A stretch of DNA of 55,825 nucleotides from Flavobacteriales bacterium (GTDB lineage Bacteria > Bacteroidota > Bacteroidia > Flavobacteriales_D > UBA2798): contig JAIBBF010000018.1 in the NCBI GenBank assembly GCA_019694795.1, forward strand, positions 1 through 55,825. The letters run 5' to 3'. Below, piece after piece: positions 40,504 through 48,666 of the stretch; position 1 is the first letter of the stretch; every line of letters starts with the position of its first letter. The notes under the pieces are model-generated. The model ran no database searches and was not told the origin of the DNA. It saw nothing but the letters and a program-made list of their open reading frames with translations. The position numbers and the translations under genes are program-made.

Positions 40504-41439
40504 ATGTCAACCGGTATAAAATTCTTCGCGGGCCGTGCAACGCAGGATCTTGGAAAAAAGATCGCTGAAAGTTATGGCGCCAATCTTGGTCAGGTAGCTG
40601 TTTCCACCTTCAGTGATGGTGAGTTTCAGCCTTCCTTTGAAGAAACCGTGCGCGGTAAAGATGTTTTCATTGTACAAAGCACCATTCCACCGAGTGATAA
40701 TTTATTCGAATTGTTGTTGCTCATCGATGCAGCGAAACGTGCCTCGGCGAAACGTGTGGTTGCAGTGATTCCTTATTTCGGATTTGCCCGTCAGGATCGT
40801 AAAGACAAACCCCGTGTTTCCATAGGCGCGAAACTGGTAGCGAATTTACTTACTGCAGCCGGTGTGGATCGTATCGTTACGATGGATTTGCATGCGGATC
40901 AGATTCAGGGATTTTTTGAAGTTCCGGTGGATCATCTTTTTGCGAGCACCGTATTTATTCCCTATGTACAAAGTTTAAATCTACCTAATCTTACCATGGC
41001 AGCACCGGATACCGGAGGAACAAAACGTGCCAATGCTTATGCGAAGTACCTCAATTGCGAATTAGCGATTTGTTATAAACAACGCAAAAAAGCAAACGAG
41101 ATTGAAAGCATGACCGTAATTGGTGATGTTGCCGGGAGAGATATTGTGTTGGTGGATGACATCATTGATACTGCAGGTACATTAACCAAAGCGGCAGACA
41201 TGATGCTAGAGCGTGGAGCGAGCAGTGTTCGCGCTATTTGTACACATGCCGTTTTATCGGGCAGTGCTTACGACCGCATTGAAAAATCAGGAATTTCCGA
41301 ATTGATCGTTACCGATACCATTCCGCTTCGTCAGCAAAGCTCCAAAATCCGGGTGCTTACCGTAGCGAATTTGTTCAGCGATGTAATCAGCCGCGTTCAA
41401 AATTTCGAATCAATCAGTTCACATTTTATTATTCAGTAA
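40504..41439 (+). CDS. prs: Ribose-phosphate pyrophosphokinase (PRPP synthetase)
   Basis: Prs makes PRPP from ribose 5-phosphate and ATP for nucleotide, histidine and tryptophan synthesis. The 311-residue protein has DGEFQPSFEETVRGKDVFIV, RVVAVIPYFGFARQDRKDKP (flexible loop and ATP site), VDRIVTMDLHADQIQGFFEV (metal-binding His), and the PRPP motif DIVLVDDIIDTAGTLTKAAD. It is full length. It leads a five-gene operon with rplY, pth, a methyltransferase and a membrane protein. Its promoter is one of the strongest matches in the window. Confidence 0.97.
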   Translation: MSTGIKFFAGRATQDLGKKIAESYGANLGQVAVSTFSDGEFQPSFEETVRGKDVFIVQSTIPPSDNLFELLLLIDAAKRASAKRVVAVIPYFGFARQDRKDKPRVSIGAKLVANLLTAAGVDRIVTMDLHADQIQGFFEVPVDHLFASTVFIPYVQSLNLPNLTMAAPDTGGTKRANAYAKYLNCELAICYKQRKKANEIESMTVIGDVAGRDIVLVDDIIDTAGTLTKAADMMLERGASSVRAICTHAVLSGSAYDRIEKSGISELIVTDTIPLRQQSSKIRVLTVANLFSDVISRVQNFESISSHFIIQ

Positions 41440-41460
41440 CCAATTAATTAAACATACAAA

Positions 41461-42045
41461 ATGAAAAAAGTATCATTGAGCGGTTCGCCAAGAGCGGGCG
41501 TAGGGAAAAAAGATGCTGCCGATTTGCGCAACGAAGGAAAAATCCCTTGTGTTCTTTACGGAGGCACAGAACAAGTTTCTTTCAGTGCAAACGAAAATGA
41601 ATTAAAAAAAATCGTTTGGTCGCCAGATGTATTTATGATTGAGCTCGACATCAACGGCAGAAAAGGTAATGCCCTGATTAAAGATGTTCAGTTTCACCCG
41701 GTGACAGATCGTTTAGTTCATATTGATTTTCTTGAACTTTTCCCTGGTAAACCAGTTAAAGTAAAACTTCCTGTTCGTCTTGTTGGATCTGCAGAAGGTG
41801 TTAAAAAAGGTGGTAAACTTCTTCAGAACTTCCGTAAAATTTCTGTTTTCGGTGCTCCTGAAAATCTTCCTGATTTAATTGAAGTAAATGTTGAAGCCTT
41901 GAACATTGGCGAAAATATCCGCATCAAGCATGTTTCTATTGACGGTATCCGTCTGTTAGAAGCTCCTGAAGCAGTTATTGCCTCTGTACAAACTACCCGT
42001 AATGTTGCTCAGGAAGCTGCAGCAGCTGCTACCGGTAAGAAATAA
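41461..42045 (+). CDS. rplY: 50S ribosomal protein L25/general stress protein Ctc
   Basis: The 194-residue protein is the long (Ctc/TL5) form of L25, which binds 5S rRNA. The N-terminal L25 domain contains SGSPRAGVGKKDAADLRNEG, IPCVLYGG and IKDVQFHPVTDRLVHIDFLE. The C-terminal beta domain contains KPVKVKLPVRLVGSAEGVKK, GGKLLQNFRKISVFG and LNIGENIRIKHVSIDGI. It ends in an Ala-rich tail (AQEAAAAATGKK). The neighbours prs and pth are the conserved partners of ctc in many bacteria. It lies 21 bases after prs. Confidence 0.96.
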   Translation: MKKVSLSGSPRAGVGKKDAADLRNEGKIPCVLYGGTEQVSFSANENELKKIVWSPDVFMIELDINGRKGNALIKDVQFHPVTDRLVHIDFLELFPGKPVKVKLPVRLVGSAEGVKKGGKLLQNFRKISVFGAPENLPDLIEVNVEALNIGENIRIKHVSIDGIRLLEAPEAVIASVQTTRNVAQEAAAAATGKK

Positions 42046-42060
42046 TAAATTGCATTCGCT

Positions 42061-42624
42061 ATGAAGTACCTCATCGTAGGATTAGGCAACATTGGTAGCG
42101 AATACGAAGATACCCGACATAATATCGGATTTTCAGTGCTGGACGCTCTCGCAAGGGCGTCCAGTGCTGTTTTTAGTCAGGACCGACTCGCTTATCACAG
42201 CGAAATAAAATTCAAAGGCCGTACGCTGGTTTTAATCAAGCCAACCACCTACATGAACCTTTCCGGTAAGGCCGTCAATTATTGGTTGCAGCATGAAAAA
42301 ATTCAGGCGGAAAACATGATGGTGGTAACGGATGATTTAGCACTTCCATTCGGAAAAATAAGGATTCGTCCCGCAGGAAGCGATGGCGGACATAACGGAC
42401 TAAAAGATATACAGGCCACCTTGGGACATGCCAATTACCCCCGCTTACGTTTTGGAATCGGTGCTGAATTCTCTAAAGGAAAACAAGTGGATTATGTATT
42501 GGGCAAGTGGAGCGAAGAAGAATTAAAAACACTTTCTGCACGTATTGATCTTGCTTGTGAAGCAATAAAAACATTTGCAGCAGCTGGATTGCAGCATGCC
42601 ATGAACGGCTATAACAACAAATAA
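42061..42624 (+). CDS. pth: Peptidyl-tRNA hydrolase
   Basis: Pth releases peptides from prematurely dissociated peptidyl-tRNA. The 187-residue protein has the family motifs LIVGLGNIGSEYEDTRHNIG (catalytic His in TRHNIGF), KPTTYMNLSGKAVNYW, VTDDLALPFGKIRIRP and GSDGGHNGLKDIQ (catalytic Asp and substrate-binding Asn). It lies 15 bases after rplY in the prs operon. Its coding sequence includes an odd GC-rich hairpin (42140-42163). Confidence 0.97.
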   Translation: MKYLIVGLGNIGSEYEDTRHNIGFSVLDALARASSAVFSQDRLAYHSEIKFKGRTLVLIKPTTYMNLSGKAVNYWLQHEKIQAENMMVVTDDLALPFGKIRIRPAGSDGGHNGLKDIQATLGHANYPRLRFGIGAEFSKGKQVDYVLGKWSEEELKTLSARIDLACEAIKTFAAAGLQHAMNGYNNK

Positions 42625-42656
42625 TATTTTCCTAACTTACTGGAAAATATTTCTCC

Positions 42657-43322
42657 ATGTCGCTATCGGAAGAGCGTAAAAAAAACAAAGAAGAAAGTCT
42701 GAATGTGTGGAATGGTCTGGCCGATGTGTACCAGAAAAAATTTCAGCCTATTCGTATTTACGATGAAAGTTACCGGGAATTAATTAAGATGATACCGCCT
42801 TCATCCCATGTGTTGGAATTGGGTGCGGGACCCGGAATGATTTCATCCTTTGTACATGCTTCCAGAACTGATTTACGTTTCACTATAACTGATGCAGTTC
42901 CTTCGATGGTAGAATTAGCGGCACGAAATCTTCCAACTGCAAAGGTTTTTCAATTGGATACGGATCAGATTTCAACCTTAACAGAAAATTACGATGCTGT
43001 GATAATGGGTTTTTTAATTCCTTATTTATCGATGACGGAATTGGATGATTTGTTTTGCGATTTAAAAATGAAAACGAATACGAATTGCGTCGTCTATGTA
43101 AGTTGGGTAGAAGGTAACGAAGAAGCATCGGGATGGAAAATAAATTCACGTGGTGAACGGGTTTACTTTTATTATCACCAGGGTGAAAAGGTGTTGCAAA
43201 GCTTGCTTAGGTATTTCAGTTTAACAGAAAGTAAATTATTACAGGTAGAATATCCGGTGGAGAATGGACAAGAAATTCATTCCATAGCTATATTAAAATT
43301 GCGCAGAAAAATTAATGCGTAG
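42657..43322 (+). CDS. Class I SAM-dependent methyltransferase
   Basis: The 221-residue protein has the Rossmann-type SAM-binding motif I SHVLELGAGPGMISSFVHAS, a motif II-like acidic segment (RFTITDAVPSMVELAARN) and a motif IV region (ENYDAVIMGFLIPYLSMTEL). The substrate is unknown; small-molecule or ubiquinone-type methyltransferases are similar in size. It follows pth by 32 bases and is likely the fourth gene of the prs operon. The N-terminus LNVWNGLADVYQKKF is typical of such enzymes. Confidence 0.85.
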   Translation: MSLSEERKKNKEESLNVWNGLADVYQKKFQPIRIYDESYRELIKMIPPSSHVLELGAGPGMISSFVHASRTDLRFTITDAVPSMVELAARNLPTAKVFQLDTDQISTLTENYDAVIMGFLIPYLSMTELDDLFCDLKMKTNTNCVVYVSWVEGNEEASGWKINSRGERVYFYYHQGEKVLQSLLRYFSLTESKLLQVEYPVENGQEIHSIAILKLRRKINA

Positions 43323-43336
43323 ATTTAAAATTTCAG

Positions 43337-43696
43337 ATGAAAACAAAGTATAATTTTCTTATTCCGATTGGCGCAATTTTACTTACGCTGCTGTTGTTTT
43401 ATGTTCTGAGCAATTTTGTGTTAGTGGCAAATCCGGATCATGCACCTGTGGCAGCCAATGGAAAAGGTGTTGCCAAAGGTCTTTCGATTTTTGCTGCGTC
43501 GCTAAAGCAAATTTTTCTTCAAATTTATTTTTCACTGTGGTCGGCAGCTATTTCGCTAATGGGAGTGCTGTTATCCCTTTCGCTTGCCTTAAAATTTCAG
43601 AAACGAGATTCGGTTTATTTGCAGGGAATAAAAAATGCAATAGGAATTAACATTATTGCTTTTGGACTCCTGGTATTCTTTTTAATATGGATATAA
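43337..43696 (+). CDS. Small membrane protein, unknown
   Basis: The 119-residue protein has three membrane helices (FLIPIGAILLTLLLFYVLSN; then FSLWSAAISLMGVLLSLSLA; then IGINIIAFGLLVFFLIWI) and an external loop with NPDHAPVAANGKGVAKGL. I recognise no family. It lies 14 bases after the methyltransferase gene and ends the prs operon at a strong terminator. Confidence 0.65.
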   Translation: MKTKYNFLIPIGAILLTLLLFYVLSNFVLVANPDHAPVAANGKGVAKGLSIFAASLKQIFLQIYFSLWSAAISLMGVLLSLSLALKFQKRDSVYLQGIKNAIGINIIAFGLLVFFLIWI

Positions 43697-43726
43697 AAAA
43701 ATCCCGAACGAATCCGGGATTTTTTT
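43695..43726. terminator. Bidirectional intrinsic terminator
   Basis: AAAAAATCCCG, loop AACGAATC and CGGGATTTTTT form an 11-bp stem with A and T tracts between the convergent genes ending at 43696 and 43730. Confidence 0.88.
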
Positions 43727-43729
43727 GAC

Positions 43730-44638
43730 TTAGATTTTTACTTCCGCTTTTTTCTTTTTAAAGAATAAGTTGAAGTTTTCGAAGATCACATAGACCTGCA
43801 TGATATTATTCTTTTCAATTTTATGTCCTGTTTCTACAAGTTGATTAGTAACGCTGTTATAAGAACTCGATACACGGTTTGCAACTTGTAATCCATATCC
43901 CAATTCGAAGCGCATCGGGTATTTCATTTTAGGTTTGTATCCCAATAAACAAAAGGTTCGATTTTGATCCCAAAGTTTATTGTTATTGGTGTTTTCTCCT
44001 AAACCTAAAAACACTTCATTCCAGGTAACGATATAAAATGTTTTATCTTCTAATGTTGTGTGTTTTCCCAGTGGAATGGTAGCACGTAAAAAATAACGCA
44101 TTCTCATTTTATAGTTGTTCGAAGGAAAATCCAATCCCATTCCATATCCTACACCTCCGGAAGTATCTGCCACTTTGGTTCCGATATAACGGAATTCATA
44201 ACGGTATCGCTGATCGATCATTACTCGTCCGATTTTATTGCTGAGGGTTAATTGCGGACAAATTCTGAATTCGGGTTGAATCAAGGTTTTTCCTCCTCCT
44301 TCACTCGGCGGAGTCCAAGTTTCCCAAAATCCCAATGGCGACAATGATAAACGAACTGATTCATTCAATTGATAGTGGATCCATGGGCGATATACATGCT
44401 GAAATTTGTATTTGAATAAATTTCCAGTTGCATTGGATACATCATCAGGGTCCGACATTCTTCTATACTGATAATCGAGCTGCCATTTGAATTTGCCGCC
44501 GATCTTACCGTTAATTACGGTTTCCGTCCAAAATGAATTGCGCTGAAAATATTCTCTTTGCTGCGCATTAAGGCTTGATCCCAATAGCAATAGGATAAAA
44601 ATCACTACACTTTTAATACTTATTGAATTAACCCTCAT
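43730..44638 (-). CDS. DUF2490 outer-membrane protein
   Basis: The protein of about 302 residues has a signal peptide (VVIFILLLLGSSLNAQ) followed by a beta-barrel-type sequence of the DUF2490 family: FWTETVINGKIGGKFKWQLD, YKFQHVYRPWIHYQLNESVR, EFRICPQLTLSNKIGRVMID and QRYRYEFRYIG. It ends in a basic tail. DUF2490 proteins are predicted outer-membrane barrels of unknown substrate. I chose the ATG at 44638 because the signal peptide follows and because an in-frame ATG at 44674 lies upstream of the -7 box (44667-44660). Confidence 0.85.
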   Translation of the reverse strand: MRVNSISIKSVVIFILLLLGSSLNAQQREYFQRNSFWTETVINGKIGGKFKWQLDYQYRRMSDPDDVSNATGNLFKYKFQHVYRPWIHYQLNESVRLSLSPLGFWETWTPPSEGGGKTLIQPEFRICPQLTLSNKIGRVMIDQRYRYEFRYIGTKVADTSGGVGYGMGLDFPSNNYKMRMRYFLRATIPLGKHTTLEDKTFYIVTWNEVFLGLGENTNNNKLWDQNRTFCLLGYKPKMKYPMRFELGYGLQVANRVSSSYNSVTNQLVETGHKIEKNNIMQVYVIFENFNLFFKKKKAEVKI

Positions 44639-44659
44639 AATTGTTTTTTTATGTTGGGG

Positions 44660-44667
44660 CAAAATTA
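44660..44667 (-). promoter_or_regulatory. -7 promoter element of the DUF2490 gene
   Basis: The minus strand reads TAATTTTG followed by CCCC, matching TAnnTTTG, 21 bases before the chosen ATG. No clear -33 element is found. Confidence 0.5.
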
Positions 44668-44778
44668 AGTTCATGATTTATTCATAAATGATCACTTAAT
44701 TTATCTTTGTATTAATTAAATATTAAGCTGGTTAATTTAATGTTACCAAATATTAATCATTGATTTCCAGTGATTTTA

Positions 44779-44786
44779 TAGCTTTG
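44779..44786 (+). promoter_or_regulatory. -7 promoter element of the gene at 44791
   Basis: TAGCTTTG matches TAnnTTTG and ends 4 bases before the GTG start codon, so the message is predicted to be leaderless. Confidence 0.45.
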
Positions 44787-44790
44787 TTGT

Positions 44791-45543
44791 GTGAAAAATC
44801 TAAGACTCGTTGCGCTGTTCACAGTGCTTTATTACCCACTATTGGCGCAGAAGTCAAACCTGGAAATCGGGATTGGAATTGGAAATAATGGTCAACTCGA
44901 AAAAACGATGAATGACTTCTATTTCTATGGTCACGAAACAGCCTATTTAGATGATACCTGGGACGATAAAACGAATACGATGAAGTTTTCCTTTACCGGG
45001 GCTTATTTTATAAAGGATGACGTTGCGCTTCGTGTAAAAGCAGGATATGCCATTCGCAGGGATCAGTATGCACGGGTGAGGCCAACGGAAATTGTTGATT
45101 ATACCATCGAGCAAAATGTGGTAAATGTAAATCCGGGAATTTCATTTCAGAAAAAATGGGAGCGGTTTAAATTGACCACCGGTTTCGAAATTCCTCTATT
45201 TTTTGTGAATCAATTTTTGATTCAGGAGAACTATACACAGAAACCCGATTCAGTGAACATCGCATTTCAGAATGTCAGTACCCTTACCATGCCCGGGGGA
45301 ATGATGTTTGGGTTAAATCATTTTGTTGGAATTCGCTATCAGCTTAATGATGTCATTGGTATAGGTGCCGAATTCAATTACGGATTACTTTATTCGAAGT
45401 TAGGAGGGGAAATTGTACAGGAAGGAACCACGACGATTCCTGCTTTTGCTACCTCGGTTTATAAGTACACTAAAACCTATAACAAACTCTTTTTTTCGTC
45501 GCCCGAAATTTCTATGGGGATTTATTTTAATCTGACGCGTTAA
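44791..45543 (+). CDS. Outer-membrane beta-barrel-like protein
   Basis: The 250-residue protein begins with GTG at 44791, followed directly by a signal peptide (KNLRLVALFTVLYYPLLAQ). The mature part alternates strand-like segments rich in Gly and aromatic residues (NLEIGIGIGNNGQLEK, ALRVKAGYAIRRDQYARVRP, NPGISFQKKWERFKLTTGF) and ends SSPEISMGIYFNLTR, a plausible last strand of a small barrel. No specific family is recognised. It stands alone between the DUF2490 gene (divergent) and the methyltransferase-glycosyltransferase pair. Confidence 0.7.
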   Translation: MKNLRLVALFTVLYYPLLAQKSNLEIGIGIGNNGQLEKTMNDFYFYGHETAYLDDTWDDKTNTMKFSFTGAYFIKDDVALRVKAGYAIRRDQYARVRPTEIVDYTIEQNVVNVNPGISFQKKWERFKLTTGFEIPLFFVNQFLIQENYTQKPDSVNIAFQNVSTLTMPGGMMFGLNHFVGIRYQLNDVIGIGAEFNYGLLYSKLGGEIVQEGTTTIPAFATSVYKYTKTYNKLFFSSPEISMGIYFNLTR

Positions 45544-45626
45544 ATACACCGCCTTTAAATGGGCCAATCGGTACGTTCCTACACTTTGAATCGAAGGAGG
45601 ATGGGTATTTACTACATTGAAATCTC

Positions 45627-46445
45627 ATGGCCTCCTCTCTCTATATTGCCTTGTTGAAGAAAATGCTGGTAGATTATGATGCTATTGAAACTTCAGAATG
45701 GCATCCTTTATTTATCGTTGAACCGAATTACAAAACGTTTTGGTTATTTCCGCTTGATCGTTTGTTGCGGAAAAGAAATTTTTCGATTGGAAAATTAATT
45801 CCCGTTACAGAAGAATTACGAGTAGAAGGTCTCGATTGGCCGGCCAGGGCAAAAACCATGATCGGATTAAAGCGACTTGACAATATTGAGTTGTGTGTAG
45901 AATCCATATTAAAAGATAATATTCCCGGCGACTTTATAGAAACCGGTGTTTGGCGTGGTGGGGCCGGAATGTTGATGCGTGCTATCTTGTTGGAGAAAAA
46001 TATTGTTGACCGAAAAATCTGGTTGGCAGATTCATTTCAAGGTTTGCCCAAACCGGATGAAAAAAATTATGCAGCAGACAAAAATAATCCGCTGTATAAA
46101 TACAAGATTCTTAAAGCGAGTCTGGAAGAAGTTATTCAAAATTTTAAAAAGTTTGATTTACCACTGGATCAAGTTGAATTTGTTCAAGGCTGGTTTAAGG
46201 ACACCCTGCCTCAATGTAAAGTAGAACAACTCTCACTCCTTCGACTGGATGGCGATTTATATGAATCCACCATATTGGCGCTTGACCATTTATACCCCAA
46301 ACTTTCTCAAGGCGGATTTGTAATTGTAGATGATTATAATGCCTTTCCAAATTGCAGAAAGGCAGTTGATGATTTTCGGACCAAATTTGGAATAAATCAG
46401 GAGCTAATTACGATTGATCGCGAGGCTGTGTATTGGAGAAAATGA
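45627..46445 (+). CDS. TylF/MycF-family O-methyltransferase
   Basis: The 272-residue protein carries the TylF/MycF signature: RLDNIELCVESILKDNIPGD, FIETGVWRGGAGMLMRAIL (SAM motif I), WLADSFQGLPKPD, then LSLLRLDGDLYESTILALDH (metal-binding Asp pair) and GGFVIVDDYNAFPNCRKAVD. These enzymes O-methylate sugars of antibiotics or surface glycans in a Mg2+-dependent way. It is translationally coupled by ATGA to a glycosyltransferase, which points to a methylated sugar on a glycan. The leader holds a mis-spaced AAGGAGG (45594-45600) and a short overlapping frame. Confidence 0.9.
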   Translation: MASSLYIALLKKMLVDYDAIETSEWHPLFIVEPNYKTFWLFPLDRLLRKRNFSIGKLIPVTEELRVEGLDWPARAKTMIGLKRLDNIELCVESILKDNIPGDFIETGVWRGGAGMLMRAILLEKNIVDRKIWLADSFQGLPKPDEKNYAADKNNPLYKYKILKASLEEVIQNFKKFDLPLDQVEFVQGWFKDTLPQCKVEQLSLLRLDGDLYESTILALDHLYPKLSQGGFVIVDDYNAFPNCRKAVDDFRTKFGINQELITIDREAVYWRK

Positions 46446-47482
46446 AGGAGAAAAAAATTCAGCATATTTATTGGTTCGCTTATTATGGACTTTCATCTCC
46501 AAGCGTAAGATACAGGGCCTTATTTCCATTGCAGGATTTTAATGCAAAAAGGGAAATAACTTATGATTTAGTTTTGCCCGGATATAAAATCAAAAACTTA
46601 CTTCAATTTTTTAAGGTATATTTTTCTATTCTCTTTTTTAGGAAAAAGCATTCGATCATCGTTATACAACGAATTCAATCGCGCTTTATTTATGCTTTTC
46701 TTTTGAAGCTTCTGATTAGAATTAGAAATGACAATACGATTTATGATTTAGATGATGCAGATTATCTCGATACGGATCCAACTACCATTTATTATTTTGC
46801 GAAACATTGTTCTGCAATTGCGGCCGGAAGCGAGCGCATTAAAAGGCATTTGGAGGCATTTAACAGAAATGTTTTTCATGTTACTTCACCAGTGGTTGAT
46901 TTAGGTATCTGCAAAGGCAAGCGAAATGAAAAATTCACCATCGGCTGGATAGGCGATTTCGGAGGTGAACACCGGCGCTGTCTGGAAGAGCTGCTGTTTC
47001 CTGTGTTAATTGATATCGATTTTCCGGTTACTCTTGTACTAATGGGAATTAAAACATTCGAAGAGAAATCTCAGGTTTTGCAGCAATTTACTTTTTCAAA
47101 AACCATTTCTTTAGAAATACCAATGGATATTGACTGGACGAATGAGCACTCAATTCAACAGGAAATCTCCAAATTTGATGTTGGTATAGCAACACTGAAT
47201 AATAAACCGATTCAACTCTCTAAATCCGGAATTAAGGCCAAGCAATATCTCAATAATGGAGTGCCAACCATCAGTTCTGATTTAAAAGAAAACAATCGTT
47301 TTGTTATGCATGAGAAAAATGGTTTTCTCTGTACCACATCAATAGAGTTTCTTAAGTCTATTCGGCGCTTAAGGGATATGGATGATTCGAATTATGAATT
47401 AATGGTGACTGAAGCCTTAAATTCGAGGGTTTATTTTAATCATGATTATTACTATCATGCTATTCTGGAGATGGTAGATTAG
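46442..47482 (+). CDS. Glycosyltransferase (GT4/GT-B-like)
   Basis: The 346-residue protein has a GT-B pattern: an N-terminal part with SSPSVRYRALFPLQDFNAKR and TIYDLDDADYLDTDPTTIY, an interdomain segment FTIGWIGDFGGEHRRCLEEL, and a C-terminal nucleotide-sugar site with IQLSKSGIKAKQYLNNGVPT and FVMHEKNGFLC. The donor and acceptor are unknown. Its ATG overlaps the preceding methyltransferase stop by 4 bases. A cytoplasmic enzyme making a surface glycan is the best reading. Confidence 0.82.
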   Translation: MKEKKIQHIYWFAYYGLSSPSVRYRALFPLQDFNAKREITYDLVLPGYKIKNLLQFFKVYFSILFFRKKHSIIVIQRIQSRFIYAFLLKLLIRIRNDNTIYDLDDADYLDTDPTTIYYFAKHCSAIAAGSERIKRHLEAFNRNVFHVTSPVVDLGICKGKRNEKFTIGWIGDFGGEHRRCLEELLFPVLIDIDFPVTLVLMGIKTFEEKSQVLQQFTFSKTISLEIPMDIDWTNEHSIQQEISKFDVGIATLNNKPIQLSKSGIKAKQYLNNGVPTISSDLKENNRFVMHEKNGFLCTTSIEFLKSIRRLRDMDDSNYELMVTEALNSRVYFNHDYYYHAILEMVD

Positions 47483-47543
47483 ATGTATATATCGCTTTAA
47501 ACTGCTTAATGTCGAATTATTCCAATTAGTGTCAGGATAATTC

Positions 47544-47551
47544 TATATTTG
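47544..47551 (+). promoter_or_regulatory. -7 promoter element of the GyrI-like gene
   Basis: TATATTTG matches TAnnTTTG and ends 3 bases before the ATG at 47555, again predicting a leaderless mRNA. No -33 element is evident. Confidence 0.45.
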
Positions 47552-47554
47552 GAA

Positions 47555-48037
47555 ATGCATCTGAATCCCGAAATAGTTCAACTTTCTGAAAAACGGTTAT
47601 TCGGGAAAATGGGATTAATTTCATTTGCGCAATTTAATGTTGCGCCCATTTGGAAATCCTTTCAGCAGGAGAAGCATGGTTTAGTCCCAGCAAAACCCTT
47701 TGAAGTTATTTCAGCAGCGGTATATCCTTCCGGATTTTTTAAATCATTTAATCCCACAACTCCATTTGAAAAATGGGCAGCCCTGGAAGTAAAGCACGAT
47801 GCAAATCTGCCGGATGGATTTTTAGAATTAATTATTCCAGACGGATTCTATGCCCGCTTTTTATATAAGGGATCATCTGCAGACCGAAGTTTTATGCAGT
47901 CGATTTTTAGCGAGTGGTTGCCTGCTTCAGAATATGAATTAGATGATCGTCCACATTTCGAGATCCTGGGTCCTAATTACCGGAACAATGATCCTGAATC
48001 GGAAGAGGAGATTTGGGTGCCGGTTCGGAATCGATAA
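47555..48037 (+). CDS. GyrI-like small-molecule-binding protein
   Basis: The 160-residue protein resembles the stand-alone GyrI/AraC effector-binding domain, with segments GKMGLISFAQFNVAPIWKSF, KWAALEVKHDANLPDGFLEL and the C-terminal WLPASEYELDDRPHFEILGP ending in EEEIWVPVRN. This fold binds hydrophobic or cationic compounds and appears in drug-responsive regulators and gyrase inhibitors. No DNA-binding domain is attached. The ATG at 47555 is chosen because the in-frame TTG upstream is part of the -7 box. Confidence 0.85.
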   Translation: MHLNPEIVQLSEKRLFGKMGLISFAQFNVAPIWKSFQQEKHGLVPAKPFEVISAAVYPSGFFKSFNPTTPFEKWAALEVKHDANLPDGFLELIIPDGFYARFLYKGSSADRSFMQSIFSEWLPASEYELDDRPHFEILGPNYRNNDPESEEEIWVPVRNR

Positions 48038-48057
48038 GCGTTATTGATTAAAAGCTA

Positions 48058-48663
48058 TCAATCCACTTCAAAACCTTCTTTTAAACGAATTCCGGTTAAC
48101 TCCCGAATTTCAGCAATGAATTGATCCAGCTGTTCTTCATTTTCGGTGGTGAGCAGGAGAATTTCATTTTCCTTGTAATCCCTGATTGAAATGGACCAGG
48201 ATGGGACACCCCTAAGCTTGTTCCTTCGTTCTTTGTAATAGACAACAGTTGATTTTACCAGTTCTTTTACAGTATAAAAGGGGATTTCAAAACTGTTGTT
48301 GTAAATTATTTTTTTGTTGTCCCCATCAATGGTGATGCTTAAATTTTCATAGGCCCGTTTCATGAAAATAATGCCCGGAAGAATAAACAACAATGGAAAG
48401 GGGAAAAAATAAAGTAATGATTGGGGTGATTGACTGACCAGCCCATAGAGTATCAGTATTCCGATGGCAATGAAACCTAAAGCCCATTGGTATAGATAGG
48501 TTGAATTGGTGGTGATAAAGATTTTATTCTCTTCCCGACTTACAAACCGGTAGGAGTATTGCTCTTTTTGTGGACTTATTAAAGATGGAATCAGATATTT
48601 GGTGCTCTTAAGGATAAAATTAAATACCCGGTCTTCCCATCTTATTTTAGATTTTTTTTTCAT
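48058..48663 (-). CDS. Two-helix membrane protein with PH-like domain, unknown
   Basis: The 201-residue protein has a basic N-terminus, two adjacent membrane helices (YQWALGFIAIGILILYGLVS and LLYFFPFPLLFILPGIIFM) and a C-terminal cytoplasmic domain with strands (NLSITIDGDNKKIIYNNSFE, WSISIRDYKENEILLL) and a helix (EEQLDQFIAEIRELTGI). The shape recalls bacterial PH-like (YdbT-type) membrane proteins, but I recognise no family. It lies 3 bases after the upstream membrane protein gene in the sigma-factor operon. Confidence 0.65.
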   Translation of the reverse strand: MKKKSKIRWEDRVFNFILKSTKYLIPSLISPQKEQYSYRFVSREENKIFITTNSTYLYQWALGFIAIGILILYGLVSQSPQSLLYFFPFPLLFILPGIIFMKRAYENLSITIDGDNKKIIYNNSFEIPFYTVKELVKSTVVYYKERRNKLRGVPSWSISIRDYKENEILLLTTENEEQLDQFIAEIRELTGIRLKEGFEVD

Positions 48664-48666
48664 GCT

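Noticed and set aside
48043-48062. Weak stem ATTGAT-N8-ATCAAT between the convergent genes near 48040
   Set aside because: A six-base AT-rich stem without a T-tract is not a credible terminator.
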